In this document: piece after piece, positions 25,629 to 36,634 of the stretch
Numbering within the stretch: the first letter of the stretch is position 1
Layout: each line of letters begins with the position of its first letter
Origin: Trema orientale
Taxonomy: Eukaryota > Streptophyta > Magnoliopsida > Rosales > Cannabaceae
NCBI GenBank assembly: GCA_002914845.1
Contig: JXTC01000041.1
Span: forward strand, 1,297,240 to 1,361,239
Direction: 5' to 3'
DNA: 64,000 nucleotides
Translations under genes and position numbers: made by a program
The notes under the pieces: generated by a model
Database searches by the model: none
Told to the model about the DNA's origin: nothing
What the model saw: the letters and a program-made list of their open reading frames with translations, nothing else

Positions 25629-27642
25629 GAGTCTCATTATCGTAACATAACATACATAAAGTATGACAACGTTATTCTCTGTAACTTTCCTCGTACTAAT
25701 AAAAGCAAGAGAAACTTACAAGAGAAATTTCTCAGGAATATGCAAATGCACAACATACCTATCCGGTTTTCATAGATAAGAAAAATATTAACTTAAATTA
25801 ACAAATTGAAACGGAATTCATCTGAATCTCTCCAACTAATTTGATAAAAACTATGTAACATTTTTTTTAAAATAAGAAAACCAAAATACCTGTACCCGAT
25901 CAATGGAAATATATATATAAGACATTTCTTCATTAAATTTTATTAATCCTCAAATTTTTTTCATTTTACCACTATTATTTACTTTTTTGGGTTAGTATTT
26001 ATTTCGTTACAAGTTTAAATTAAGGGTATTTTGTCTTCCACAAGTTAATTTTATCAAAATTAGAAGGCAAAAACAAAGTTATATTGATTTGCTAATTCAA
26101 TGGAGTATTTTTGTTATTTTTTAAAACTAAAAGATAAATCAAGCATTTCGTCTAAATTAAGGGAATATTTTTATTAAATTTCCCCAAAAAGTAAATGATT
26201 TCACCTACATGAACCTTGGAAGTCGGTATTCTCTTTGGCTATGCATACATGCATTTGTTCCTTTTTCCTCGTTTTATTTGGGTAACTCCTAAGAAAAGGA
26301 ATTATATAATTATATAACACCCTTTACTTTCTCTCCCCCACAGGCTTGAGAAATTCATATACTATAGCCCACGTCGTTCCATCAATCAGGTAAAAAAGAG
26401 ATACTAACTTATATAAGGCCTGGCATTCAATATTTATCTTTATTAATTATTTTCTTAAACAAAATTTAGGAACAAGTCGTGCAACCTAGTGATCGAGTTA
26501 TACTTTTACATCAAGATCATATAATGGGTTGAGACTGACTGAGAAGTGTGATTAGCTATCTCAATTTTGTTGTTTTTTCCTTTTCACATATTGAGCAAAT
26601 AACATAATGTTATTTTATTTTTCATCTGTTTATTTCTTTAATAACTTCCCACAACAAACTTCTTTTATTTCTTTTTTAGAAAAAAAACTTCTATTTTAGG
26701 ATGATGTGGCTTTATTAATTAGTGGGATGTGGAGGAGATGATAAAAAACAAATGTGCGTGTCCGCTGATCACACTCCGTTTAAGACACTTTGTTCGTCCA
26801 AATTTCTTTCACAAAAACTAATGCTAAAGATTATCAAACTAGTATAGAACAATTAACAAATATGGTTAATTGCACAAAAAAGAGACAAAAAAAAAAAACT
26901 AAGTTTGAGTGTTTCATAATTTTAATCCTGAAATTTGGGCTCATTCAAAATAATACCATGAGGATAAGAATTTTGTAAAAATTAATATTTTGTGTGGAGT
27001 TTTTGAATTATTTTAGTATTGAAAAGACAATAATACCCTCGAAATGAAGAAAAATAATAAAGACCAACCTAATCTTGATGGGACATTATTATCTTTCTCC
27101 TATTAAAATTAGTCAAAAAGTTAGTCCAAGTATCACTTTTCATAAACTCTTAATCGCTCAGTATCAAAATTAAATTTACAGAATACTCCAACTTCAGAGC
27201 ATTTTTTTGTAATTAATCCTAACAAATAACAACTTTTATTTTTCTATTTCTTTTTTTTTCCCCAAAGAAACCACTGTTATTCTTACTTTGAAATGTTTAA
27301 TTAAATTTTGGAATAATAGGTAATTTAAAATCACGTCCTCTTCTTCTGATTAGATTACGTAAGATTCTTGTGCTCAAAATTTCTCTCATAATTTTAATTT
27401 CTTACGGAACTTTGTAGGTGAGAGTCTTTTGATAAGTAGTGTACTATCTTTCTATTAAACGAACGAAAAGAAAGAAAATCATGTCATGTTAGTTTGTAAA
27501 ATATTAATTAGAATAAAGTTTTGGTAAAAGCAATTAGCGTTCCTAACATTTCTCCTCAAATTAAAAAAAATTGTTATTTGCAGAAAGTTAGGATTTTTTT
27601 TTTTCAGGTGACATATGCTAAATATGTGTATATATATATATA
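25629..27642. other. AT-rich intergenic DNA
   Basis: No gene. There are many poly-A/T runs and short frames without recognisable content. The phrase AGAAATATTTTTATTAAATTT-like at 26160 and others suggest old short repeats, but no clear paired ends were found. Confidence 0.35.
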
Positions 27643-27863
27643 GGAGCTAGTACAATAGATATTTTTTTTATTCACTATCGGTGTGTACATTAATTTTAAC
27701 CGTTGGATTCAATCTAACGGTTATAATTAATTTCATTAGAACAAGTTTCAATATGAATTAAATGATAGTATTTATATTTGTAGCCGCTAGATTGAAATCT
27801 AACGGTTAAAATTGATATACCTACTAATAGTGAATAAAAAAATACATTTTATATTAGTTTCCT
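27643..27863. mobile_element. MITE with ~80-bp inverted ends in a TA-rich site
   Basis: The left end reads AGGAGCTAGTACAATAGATA and then TTTTTTTATTCACTATCGGT; the right end is the diverged inverse (TAATAGTGAATAAAAAAATA then TATTAGTTTCCT). Inner parts of the arms include AACCGTTGGATTCAATCTAACGG-like sequence and its inverse (written here in pieces: AACCGTTGGATT, CAATCTAACGG). It is flanked by TATATATATA on both sides. About 221 bp, non-coding. Confidence 0.65.
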
Positions 27864-28072
27864 ATATATATATGGACTATATTCTAATAGGTATTTTTTT
27901 CCCTACAGGATTGGTGCCCTATATGTATAATAAGCAAAGAGAAAATAAGTAATATAATACGAGCTTTTCTATTATTTTCTTTAATAAATTATGGATTAAA
28001 AATAAAATAAATATAACTCATAATAAGAGAGCATAAGCAACAATATTGATTTTCTTAATATATATATATATC
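27864..28072. other. AT-rich spacer
   Basis: No feature seen apart from a TATATATATA run at 28060-28071 that could be part of the target site of the SINE to its right. Confidence 0.3.
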
Positions 28073-28238
28073 TTCTTTTTTTTTTTTAAAGTGGGGCTTA
28101 ACTAATGACCACCACTTACTACAAATTAAAGAAAAATGACACACACACACACACACTACTAAGGTTTGAACCCCTGACCCCCCCAAACACACACACAACC
28201 CTCAAACCTTGGACCAACTGAGCTAGCCCCAGTTGGCA
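28073..28238 (-). mobile_element. tRNA-derived SINE
   Basis: On the minus strand the element begins GGGGCTAGCTCAGTTGGTCC, which fits the RNA polymerase III A box (TRGCnnAGYnGG). It continues to GGGGTTCAAACCTTAG, which fits the B box (GGTTCRAnYCC), and ends in a run of A (T run at plus 28074-28087). A CA/GT microsatellite lies between and after the boxes. TA-rich words flank both ends, as expected for insertion into a TA-rich site. Confidence 0.6.
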
Positions 28239-28968
28239 TATATATANAATTAAGTAACTGTATTTACTTAATAATATAGTTAAATAAATAAATGAGACAA
28301 GAAAAAATAGACTAATTTCTACGAGTGCATATAATATTTATAAAAGATTATTATGACTTGCTATTTTTATTTTTAGTTTCTTTTTTTTTTTTTTGTATTA
28401 AGTAAGAAAAGACTTTATTATTCTATACAAAAGGAAAAAAAAAAATTCCATTAGAGAGGAGGAGACTTGATACATACAAAATAAAGTAGAAAATAGAAAT
28501 GAAATAAAATTCAAAATAAAATAATTTATCTCAAACATAAAATAAAATAGAAATACCTCAAACACAAAATTCAATGGACAACAATCTATTACCCATTCTC
28601 TTCAATGCAAAATAGAAAATAATAGATATCAATAAAATTTTACCTTATTAGGATTAAAATTCAATTTGTACTAAGTATGTTAAGAGGGTGTGTTGTGATA
28701 AGAAATAATGTCTCATTGTTTAATACTTATATGAGGATATTTAACTTAATTTACAATAAGAAATTTTTATAAATAAATAATTAATTAAAAGAGTTATGTG
28801 GAGAAAAAATGGAGGTGGCAAGAGGAGTCAGCTTTTTTTTTTTCCCCTTAAAACCTAACTTAATGATTATATAAACCTTTGAAAGAGTAGTCTCTCCTAG
28901 TACCAACCATATTTATGGTAACTTTTATCAAGCAACAGACCGTGTTTATCATTTCAATTTGATTTTTT
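28239..28968. other. AT-rich intergenic DNA
   Basis: No gene. It has a poly-T run at 28381-28395, and AAAATAGAAAT-like words repeat at 28480-28620. One N at 28247. Confidence 0.35.
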
Positions 28969-29175
28969 TATTTTTTTTGGAAAGAACAAAAGGGGTTCTT
29001 TATTTAGTGACAAAAACCATCATTTACAACTTCACTGGAAACACACTCGGGTTTCGTACAACCAACACAAACTACAAGAAGAAATGATAGCAAACTTAAC
29101 TAGATTATGTGCAAACCATATTTCCCCGTCTTGGAGTTAGTTCTTTGAGTTATAATCTCTAATTTAAAAGTTCTA
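28969..29175 (-). other. Possible poly(A)-ended retro-sequence
   Basis: Read on the minus strand the stretch has CACTAAATAAAGAACCCC followed by TTTTGTTCTTTCC and then A-rich sequence, like a transcript 3' end with an AATAAA signal and poly(A) tail. No coding content is recognised. It abuts the broken end of the inverted gag. Confidence 0.3.
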
Positions 29176-30274
29176 AAGACCAAGCCAAGGTCCAGGTTTC
29201 GCATCGTCTTTTGTTGCCTCCTGGCGTTCGCGTACTGCTTCAGGAACATCTTGCAAAAATCTTCGAATCCATTTATGGACCTTTCTGGAAGCNNNNNNNN
29301 NNNNNNNNNNNNNNNNNNNNNNNNNNNNNNNNNNNNNNNNNNNNNNNNNNNNNNNNNNNNNNNNNNNNNNNNNNNNNNNNNNNNNNNNNNNNNNNNNNNN
29401 NNNNNNNNNNNNNNNNNNNNNNNNNNNNNNNNNNNNNNNNNNNNNNNNNNNNNNNNNNNNNNNNNNNNNNNNNNNNNNNNNNNNNNNNNNNNNNNNNNNN
29501 NNNNNNNNNNNNNNNNNNNNNNNNNNNNNNNNNNNNNNNNNNNNNNNNNNNNNNNNNNNNNNNNNNNNNNNNNNNNNNNNNNNNNNNNNNNNNNNNNNNN
29601 NNNNNNNNNNNNNNNNNNNNNNNNNNNNNNNNNNNNNNNNNNNNNNNNNNNNNNNNNNNNNNNNNNNNNNNNNNNNNNNNNNNNNNNNNNNNNNNNNNNN
29701 NNNNNNNNNNNNNNNNNNNNNNNNNNNNNNNNNNNNNNNNNNNNNNNNNNNNNNNNNNNNNNNNNNNNNNNCTGCCAGGTCAGTAGGGGTCTGGCCGTAA
29801 TGGGCACCGAACCTCCGGCTCAGTTCTGCCACCATTTCCCGCTTCCAGTCCGGGAACGTGTCTTCGAGGCCTCTAGGGCGTTGTCTATCCATCACGGCCC
29901 CCGCCCGGGGGGGCTTCGTATGGCTCTGTTGCTCTTCGCGCACTGCCGACTCAGAGGGGGCAGGGAATTCTCCGCCGGATGGGTTGTACTGCCTCCGGGT
30001 TCCTTGTTGGACCTCCTCGTCGAAATCGTCCCTACGCTCGCTCCTTGCTTCGCTGCCCAGCAGTCCTACGAACGTTATCCCTGCGGATCTCTGCGACCTC
30101 CTCTCTCAGCCCTAAGACGGCCTTGTGGGCCATCTCTGCTTTTCTGTTCACTTCTGTTAGGGCGGCAAGCATTTGGTCCAGCTTTTGTTCCATGCTGGGC
30201 CGTTCCTCTTGAGATCTTTCTTCTACCTCAGGTCGCGTGCTCCTTGTCGTCATCCTTGAGGGTGCCATTCGCAC
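29176..30274 (-). pseudogene. Inverted and broken gag of the Tat-type element
   Basis: Starts at plus 30274 with a basic, then coiled-coil-like N-terminus (LDQMLAALTEVNRKAEMAH), shifts frame near 30040, and continues through PRGLEDTFPDWKREMVAELS into a 479-base gap. Beyond the gap the frame LPERSINGFEDFCKMFLKQY with RRQQKT matches the retrotransposon gag (capsid) domain. Similarity stops near 29176, where the rearrangement or truncation point must lie; the zinc knuckle part is absent. It lies directly downstream, in minus orientation, of the inverted LTR and its primer-binding site, so order LTR-PBS-gag is kept. Confidence 0.8.
29293..29771. other. Assembly gap (479 N) inside gag
   Basis: A run of 479 N. 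Sequences on both sides belong to gag on the minus strand, so the gap alone does not create the inversion seen to its right. Confidence 0.95.
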
Positions 30275-30326
30275 TCGTATGACTTTTTGTTCGGGAAGGA
30301 GGCTATTGCAAAGTTTTCATTCCGTT

Positions 30327-30343
30327 CCCACAGACGGCGCCAA
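30327..30343 (-). promoter_or_regulatory. Primer-binding site next to the inverted LTR
   Basis: Three bases past the LTR terminus, the minus strand reads TGGCGCCGTCTGTGGG. The first nine bases match the 3' end complement of plant tRNA-Asp (family knowledge); the rest diverges. Its position proves that the inverted left LTR is a 5' LTR. Confidence 0.65.
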
Positions 30344-30345
30344 AC

Positions 30346-31074
30346 TGTTGGCACGATTCTTACTAACTGTCACGTGTCTCTGCTATCTTGGATTGCTACC
30401 GACTCGGATTGCTGCTGGCTCCAAGTTGAATTAGGGGAGACAGGGGTCGGCACCTGCAAAGACTCTCCGATGCTTAAGTTAGAAATATGTTTTTCAGATA
30501 AGATTAAGTGATCTCTCTTTTTGTTTAAGAGGATACAGGTTGTATTTATATTCCCGGGATCGGGGTACTGTTGGTTCGCAATTCCAGAATCAAGTACCCT
30601 TCCTCATCATGACCCGAACCGGAAATCACGGGCCGAAGTTGTCGCAATTTCTTCTAATTGATGTGACCTAACCCCTGCTGTCGCCCCCTGTCTTGAGCTC
30701 GGCAGGGAGGGAACTTGACAACCCGCCGTTCTATCAGGACGTCTGGCTCGATACGCACACCTACTCAGGATCGCATTAAATGCATTGTCTGGGTCTGGAA
30801 CTATGCGCTGCCACATTGGTCTTCCGTCGGAAGACCTTTGAGGCTTCCGACCCTCAGTTGTCGTGGTAAGGGTCTGGTTAGGCCGAACCCGTCCAGGGTC
30901 TGGGATAGATTCGGCCCTAGCCCACGACAACCTGCAGGAGACCCAATTACGTCACGTGCAAACTACATGACCCCCAAGTGATCTTCCTGTATACGTGTCA
31001 CATGGCGGATTTCCTACCGCCTGCTTTCCCTTTTATTCGACCACGTGGCGTAAGGTCCGAAAGTGGGCCCCACA
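30346..31074 (-). repeat. Left (5') LTR, in inverted orientation
   Basis: In minus orientation it begins TGTGGGGCCCAC (plus 31074) and ends GTGCCAACA (plus 30346), so it has TG...CA ends, and is the inverse of the right LTR at 40147-40874. A TATAAATA box lies at plus 30543-30550 in minus orientation. A CCACGTGGCG word near the start and GACACGTATAC nearby are conserved in both LTRs. Confidence 0.9.
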
Positions 31075-31152
31075 GCTACCATAAAAAATGAACGTTAGAT
31101 TTGAAATTGTTATATCTTCTTTTAGGACTTTAATTTTAATTTTAATTTTTAA

Positions 31153-34100
31153 CCACTCCCATCGCTTTTACCCAGCAGGATTTGGCCATGGTACGCTTGC
31201 TCCACGATGACCCCCTGGTGGTAAGGCTACAGATCGACTCTTCAATGGTAGGAAGAGTCCTGATCGATGGCGGGAGTAGCGTCGACGTACTTTTCCTCAA
31301 CACTTTTGAGAACATGGGTCTGAACCGAAGCACGCTGAGGCCGACCTATCAAGTGTTGTTCGCCTTCAACAGCAGCAAGGTCAGCCCCTTAGATATCGCA
31401 ACATTGAAGGTGTGCGCTGCCGAAAGATGCTAGAAGTCGATTTCATCGTCATCGATTGCCAGTCCTCATTCAATGGCATCATGGGGAGGGGATGGATCCA
31501 CGCCAAGCATGGTGTCGCGTCCACCCTCCATCAGGTCTTGAGGTGCCAATCGAAGGATGGTACTTACATGATAGACATCAGGGGAGATCAGACCTCTGCG
31601 AGGAGATGCTTCTCGACCGCCTTGAAGGGCGCCGACGAAGGCGTGAACGCCTCGGCGGAAGACAAGTAGCAATCAAAGGACCGCCTGCCAGCGTACTTGA
31701 GAAAGATCGAAGAGGAGTCTGACGAACCAGACACCACGATTGAGGAACTGGCAGCGGTCTCTCTGGAAAAAACCGGAGAAGGTCGTCCTAATTGGGGCCC
31801 TTCTGTTTGAGCCAGAAAAGGAGAAGCTAGTAGAAGTGCCTAAATGGAACGGGGACGTCTTCGCGTGGTCCCACGACGACATGCCCGGAATAGACCCTAT
31901 CCACGCCTGCCACCGCTTAAATATAGACCCGAACTTCCCTCCGGTCAGGCAGAAGCCCAGAAGGTTCGCGCCAGAGAAAAATAGGGCCATCAACAAGGAG
32001 GTTGAGAAGCTATCGGAAAACGACCTGATCATGGAATGCACATACCCTCGTTAGGTTTCCAACCCAGTCGTGGTGAAAAAGAAGAACGGGGACGATCGGA
32101 CCTGCATAGATTTCACTAACCTGAACAAGGCCTGCCCCAAAGATAGTTTCCCTCTACCAAAGATTGACCAGATGGTTGACGCGACAGCGAGTTTCGAAAG
32201 AATGAGTTTCCTGGATGCATACTCTGGATACAATCAGATCCCCCTGCACGAGAAAGATCAAATCCATACAGCGTTCATCACTGAACGGGGCCTGTACTGT
32301 TACAAGCGCATGCCCTTTGGTCTGAAAAATACAGGGGCAACCTACCAGAGGCTCATGAACAAGATGTTCGCCGAATTGTTAGGGAAGACGATGGAGGTAT
32401 AAATCGATGACATGGTCGTAAAAAGTAAAGAGGCCTCGGACCACCTGGAGCATCTGGACGAATATTTCCGAATCTTGAGACACTACAAAATGCGTCTGAA
32501 CCCCAAGAAGTGCGCTTTCGGTGTGTCCTCGGGCCAATTCCTGGGGCACATCATGAGCAAAAAGGGGATTGAGGCCAATCCGACCCAGTTGTCTTCAATC
32601 GTGAAAATACAAAGGCCCTCAACCGTAAGGGATGTCCAGCGTCTAACTGGAAAGATAGCCGCGCTCAGCCGGTTCGTCTCCAAAATGTTCGACCGATGCA
32701 AGCCCTTCTTTCAGTGCATAAGGAAAAGCTCCCCAGTCACCTGGGGGGAAGAACAGGACAAGGCGCTGACAGAACTCAAACGGTACCTGAGTCACCCGCC
32801 GATCCTAGCCTCTCCAGCGGAAGGGCGGCGTCTGTATGCATATCTGGCCGTGTCTGAAGTAGCAATCAGCGCCGTACTGTTCATAGAGAAAGGCGGCAAG
32901 CAAAAGCCGGTGTTCTATACAAGCCGCATGCTGCTTGACGCAGAAACACGATACAGCATGGCAGAGAAGTTGGTCCTCGCCCTGGTCAATGCCAAGAAGA
33001 GGCTAAGGTAATATTTCGAAGCATACCCGGTCACGGTGTACACGGATTTCCCCATCCGACAGATTTTGGCCAAGCCCGACCTGTCAGGGTGGTTAACCAA
33101 ATGGGCCATCGAGCTGGGAATCTACGATATCGAGTACCAGTCTCGAGTGGCAAAGAAAGGGCAGGTCGTGGCTGATTTCTTGGAAGAAATTCAGTCTTTC
33201 GGTGAACCGCACGACCAGCCGCAGGTACCTCTGACCCATAACCTTCTGACCTGGACCCTGTATACCGATGGATCCACGAACACCTCGGGGTCTGGCATCG
33301 GGATAGTCTTGCAGACCCCGGCAGGCCTCAAAATAGAAAAGGCTCTGAGACTTGGCTTCCAGGCCACGAACAACGAGGCAGAGTACGAAGCACTCCTCCA
33401 AGGCCTCGAGCTGGCCCTGCACTTCAGAGTGGAAAGTATCTCAGTAAAGTCTGACTCGCAGGTGATCGTGGGCTAGGTTAGAGGAGACTTCGAAGTGAAA
33501 GAGCCGAGGTTGCATAGATACTACTCCAAGGTGATGGGAGCAAAAGCCCGTTTTAGCAAATTCGATATTGAGCAGATACCCAGGGAGATGAACCAGAAAG
33601 CTGATGAGCTGGCCAAAAGCGCCTCGGCAGGGAGGACAACCGAATACACAGAAATTCTCTTGGAGAACGAGTACGCGACCGGCCCCAACCCCGTGCGCTA
33701 CGTGTTTACTACCGATTCTGAAAATGAAGGCTGGATGGAGCCCATCACCCGGTACTTAGTGTCAGGACAGCTACCGTCAGACCCCAAAGAAGCGAGATCA
33801 ATCAGATTAAAAGCTGCCCATTACTCAATGATCGGAAGCCAACTGTACAGGAGGTCAACGATGGGACCAATGTTGAGGTGCGTCGGTCCCGTAGAGGCAC
33901 AAAGACTGATGGAGGAAATTCACGAATGGGTCTGTGGCAACCATTCCGGGGGACGGAGCCTCGCCCACAAGGCCCTGACGGCCGGATATTTCTGGCCCTA
34001 CATGATGGCCGAGGCGACCCAGTTCGTCAAGAAATGCGACAAGTGCCAAAGGTTCGCCCCCCCTGAAACACCTACCCGCGGAAGAGCTCCATTCGAACAT

Positions 34101-34959
34101 TACCTCCTGGCCCTTTGCAAAATAGGGTCTAGATATCGTTGGAGAGCTCCCGAGAAGCCCCGGTGGAAAGAGGTACGTCCTTCTGGCTACCGACTATTTC
34201 ACCAAATGGGTGGAAGCCGAGGCTTACGTAACGATCAATAAAGCAGACACTATTAACTTTAGCTGGAAGAGTATCATCTGCCGATATGGGATCCCGAGAG
34301 AGCTATATGCCGACCACGACACACAATTCCAAAATGCCAAGCTCAAGGAATTATGCGACCTGTATAGCATAAGACTCAGCTTCTCATCCGTGAGCTACCC
34401 CCAGGGGAACGGCCAAACAGAGGCGACGAATAAAGCTATCTTTGGCAACATCAAGAAGAACCTGCAAGAAGCCAAAGGGAAGTAGTTGGAAGAACTGCCG
34501 GCCATCGTATGGGCCCACCGAACCACAGAACGCAGGTCAACAGGGAGAACCCCCTTCGCCATGGTCTACGGGTCAGAGGCCGTAATCCCGACTGAAATTG
34601 GCCTCCCGACCCTTCGCTCAAAAGTGGTGGAAAATGCCCCGCTAAACGAACAGCAGCTCGGCCATAACACAGACCTCCTTGAGGAGACGAGGAATGTGGC
34701 TCTAATTCACCTAGTCTCCTACCATCAACGAGCCAAGTCTTATTTCGCGAAGAAAGTCAATGCTCGCGGGTTTAGCACCGGGGATTGGGTCTTGAAAGTC
34801 AAAACCGAAAATTCATCAAAGCTGGATCCTAACTGGGTCGGACCCTACGAAATAATCAAGGCGTTGAACAGTGGCGCATACGTCCTGAAAGAACTCAAGA
34901 CGGGGAAGACCCTATCCAACACATAGAATGCCCAGCACTTAAAAAGATATTATGTATGA
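31153..34959 (+). pseudogene. Decayed pol of the Tat-type Ty3/gypsy element
   Basis: Domains in order: aspartic protease (LIDGGSSVDVLF near 31260), reverse transcriptase (NPVVVKKKNG near 32060, RMPFGLKN near 32308, IDDM near 32403), the classical RNase H (about 32750-33110), a second RNase H (TLYTDGSTNTSGSGIGIV near 33255 with NNEAEYEALL), and integrase (HxxxH-CxxC zinc region near 33940-34050, core near 34170-34450, YGSEAVIPTEIG near 34568). In-frame stops interrupt the chain at 31667, 32052, 32400, 33009, 33474, 34483 and 34924, and frameshifts lie near 31430, 31800 and 34100. The stop at 32400 falls on the residue just before the IDD catalytic pair. The reading would end at the TGA at 34957. 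Not functional. Confidence 0.9.
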
Positions 34960-35096
34960 ACCATTTGTAAATGTTTTTTTTAATAATAATAAATAGACCC
35001 ACTTTGAGACAGGTTAAGCTGTCTGCTATGAGGATTTGCTAATGAATTCGTTACTCGTGAGGGTTTGGGCAAAGATAACCAGACCCCTCCCGCCTC
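34960..35096 (+). other. Spacer after pol
   Basis: AT-rich sequence with an AATAATAATAAATA word; nothing recognised. Confidence 0.4.
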
Positions 35097-35480
35097 ACCC
35101 ACCTAAATATCGTACTATGGGTATCAAGTCGTGCAATAAAATGCTTGTCGACGGCCCGAGAAAACGTACGAAGAGGAACAAGCTGAGCAATGGAATTCTT
35201 GCCATCAAACCTCACCTAAATATCGTACTATGGGTATTAAGTTGCGCAATAAAATGCTTGCCGACGGCCCGAGAAAACGTACGAAGAAGAACAAGCTGAG
35301 CAATAGAATTCTTGCCAGCAAACCTTATCTAAATATCGTACTATGGGTATCAAGTCGTGCAATAAAATACTTGCCGACGGCCCGAGGAAACGTACGAAGA
35401 GGAATAAGCTGAGCAATAGATTCTTGCCAGCAAACCTCATCTAAATATCGTACTATGGGTATCACGTCGTGTAATGGAAA
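35097..35480. repeat. 113-bp tandem array downstream of pol
   Basis: About 3.4 copies. The word CTATGGGTAT recurs at 35115, 35228, 35341 and 35453 (spacing 113, 113, 112). Each unit carries CCGACGGCCCGAG, AAACGTACGAAGA and AAGCTGAGCAAT. Copies differ at a few positions. Tandem arrays in this place are known from Tat/Ogre-type elements. Confidence 0.9.
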
Positions 35481-35555
35481 TGCTAGCCGACGACCCAGGG
35501 AGATATACGAACTCTCTAAACAGATTTCCCGAATAAGAAAAACTCTAAAGAATCG

Positions 35556-35890
35556 ACGAACGACACATCCAGGGTCTACCTATTGGAGGAAGACCCTACT
35601 GGGTCTGCCCGTTGGAAGCAGACCCGTGTCAGTAATCGACGAACGACACATCCAGGGTCTACCCATTGGAGGAAGACTCCACTGGGTCTGCCCATTAGAA
35701 GCAGACCCGTGTCAGTAATCGACGAACGACAAATCCAGGGTCTACCTATTGGATGAAGACCGCACTGGGTCTGCCCGTTGGAAGCAGACCCGTGTCAGTA
35801 ATCGGGGAACGACACAGCCAGGGTCTACCCGTTGGAGGAAGACCCCACTAGGTCTGGCCGCTGGAAGCAGACCCATGTCAGTAACACGAC
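35556..35890. repeat. 83-bp tandem array with two hairpins per unit
   Basis: Four copies; the word CGACACATCCAGGG (with small changes) recurs at 35561, 35644, 35727 and 35810, exactly 83 apart. Each unit holds two inverted pairs: GGGTCTAC...GAAGACCC and GGGTCTGC...GCAGACCC, the second a perfect 8-base stem with a 9-base loop in most units. Confidence 0.9.
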
Positions 35891-36634
35891 ATAAATAACA
35901 ATTGCGCACGATCTCATTAACACAATTTGAAAAATCAAAATCAAACTCTGTTATTAACATTTATATCACAGAATACAAAACCGCTCGCTATTTATTGGCA
36001 GGCTTCGGGCGAAGGTGCAGAGACACGTCGGAGCGATAGTGCCCCGTCTGCTCCCGGTACGAGCCGAGCCTGGGCCTCTTCCTCTGCAACGATGGGTCTA
36101 AGCAGGAATCAACCAATCCTTGTAGTTGACTCCTAGCACGATTCCACTTGGGGTCGGAGAAGTCCAGCCACACACACGGGTCAAATTCTGTTAAGACAAG
36201 TCATAACAGCGATTACACATCTTCAGCGCTGGAAGAGCCGGAGCTCACATCCCGATTTCTGGAGTTAATCTTATCAGTTATAGCACAAAGAGGGTCCAAG
36301 TTATATACGATTGGGCCAGACCCAGAAGTCGGCCGAACTGCCGACAGGGGAATGGCATCGTATATGACACCCGACCCTGACTACGAATACAGGCAACAGG
36401 AAACAAAAAAAGGGGAGTAAATATAAGAGGAATACATCGTTTTCATTACTAAAATAGATGTTTACAAAAAACGCCGACTGTGCACTATACAATTCCCACT
36501 TTTACATATATACAAAGGAGCAAGAACCCTTATTTACCTCCGCCAGAGGGAGGAATGCCAGTTTCGGGACTTGAACTAGCTTCGGCACGAGGCGGCATCT
36601 CAGGCTNCGTACCAAGGTCGATTGGAGCCTCAGG
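35891..36634. other. Non-coding part of the element beyond the antisense gene
   Basis: No coding frame is supported. It probably contains the 3' untranslated part of the antisense gene (36420-36634). Single N at 36607. Confidence 0.4.

Noticed and set aside
29211-30282. Long plus-strand frames across the 479-N gap
   Set aside because: They are open only because N cannot encode stops, and they lie opposite gag.
31182-31433. Aspartic protease as a host gene
   Set aside because: It is continuous with reverse transcriptase, RNase H and integrase segments of the retrotransposon.
35097-35890. Tandem arrays as a CRISPR-like array
   Set aside because: Units are directly adjacent with no unique spacers, in a plant retrotransposon; these are ordinary tandem repeats.
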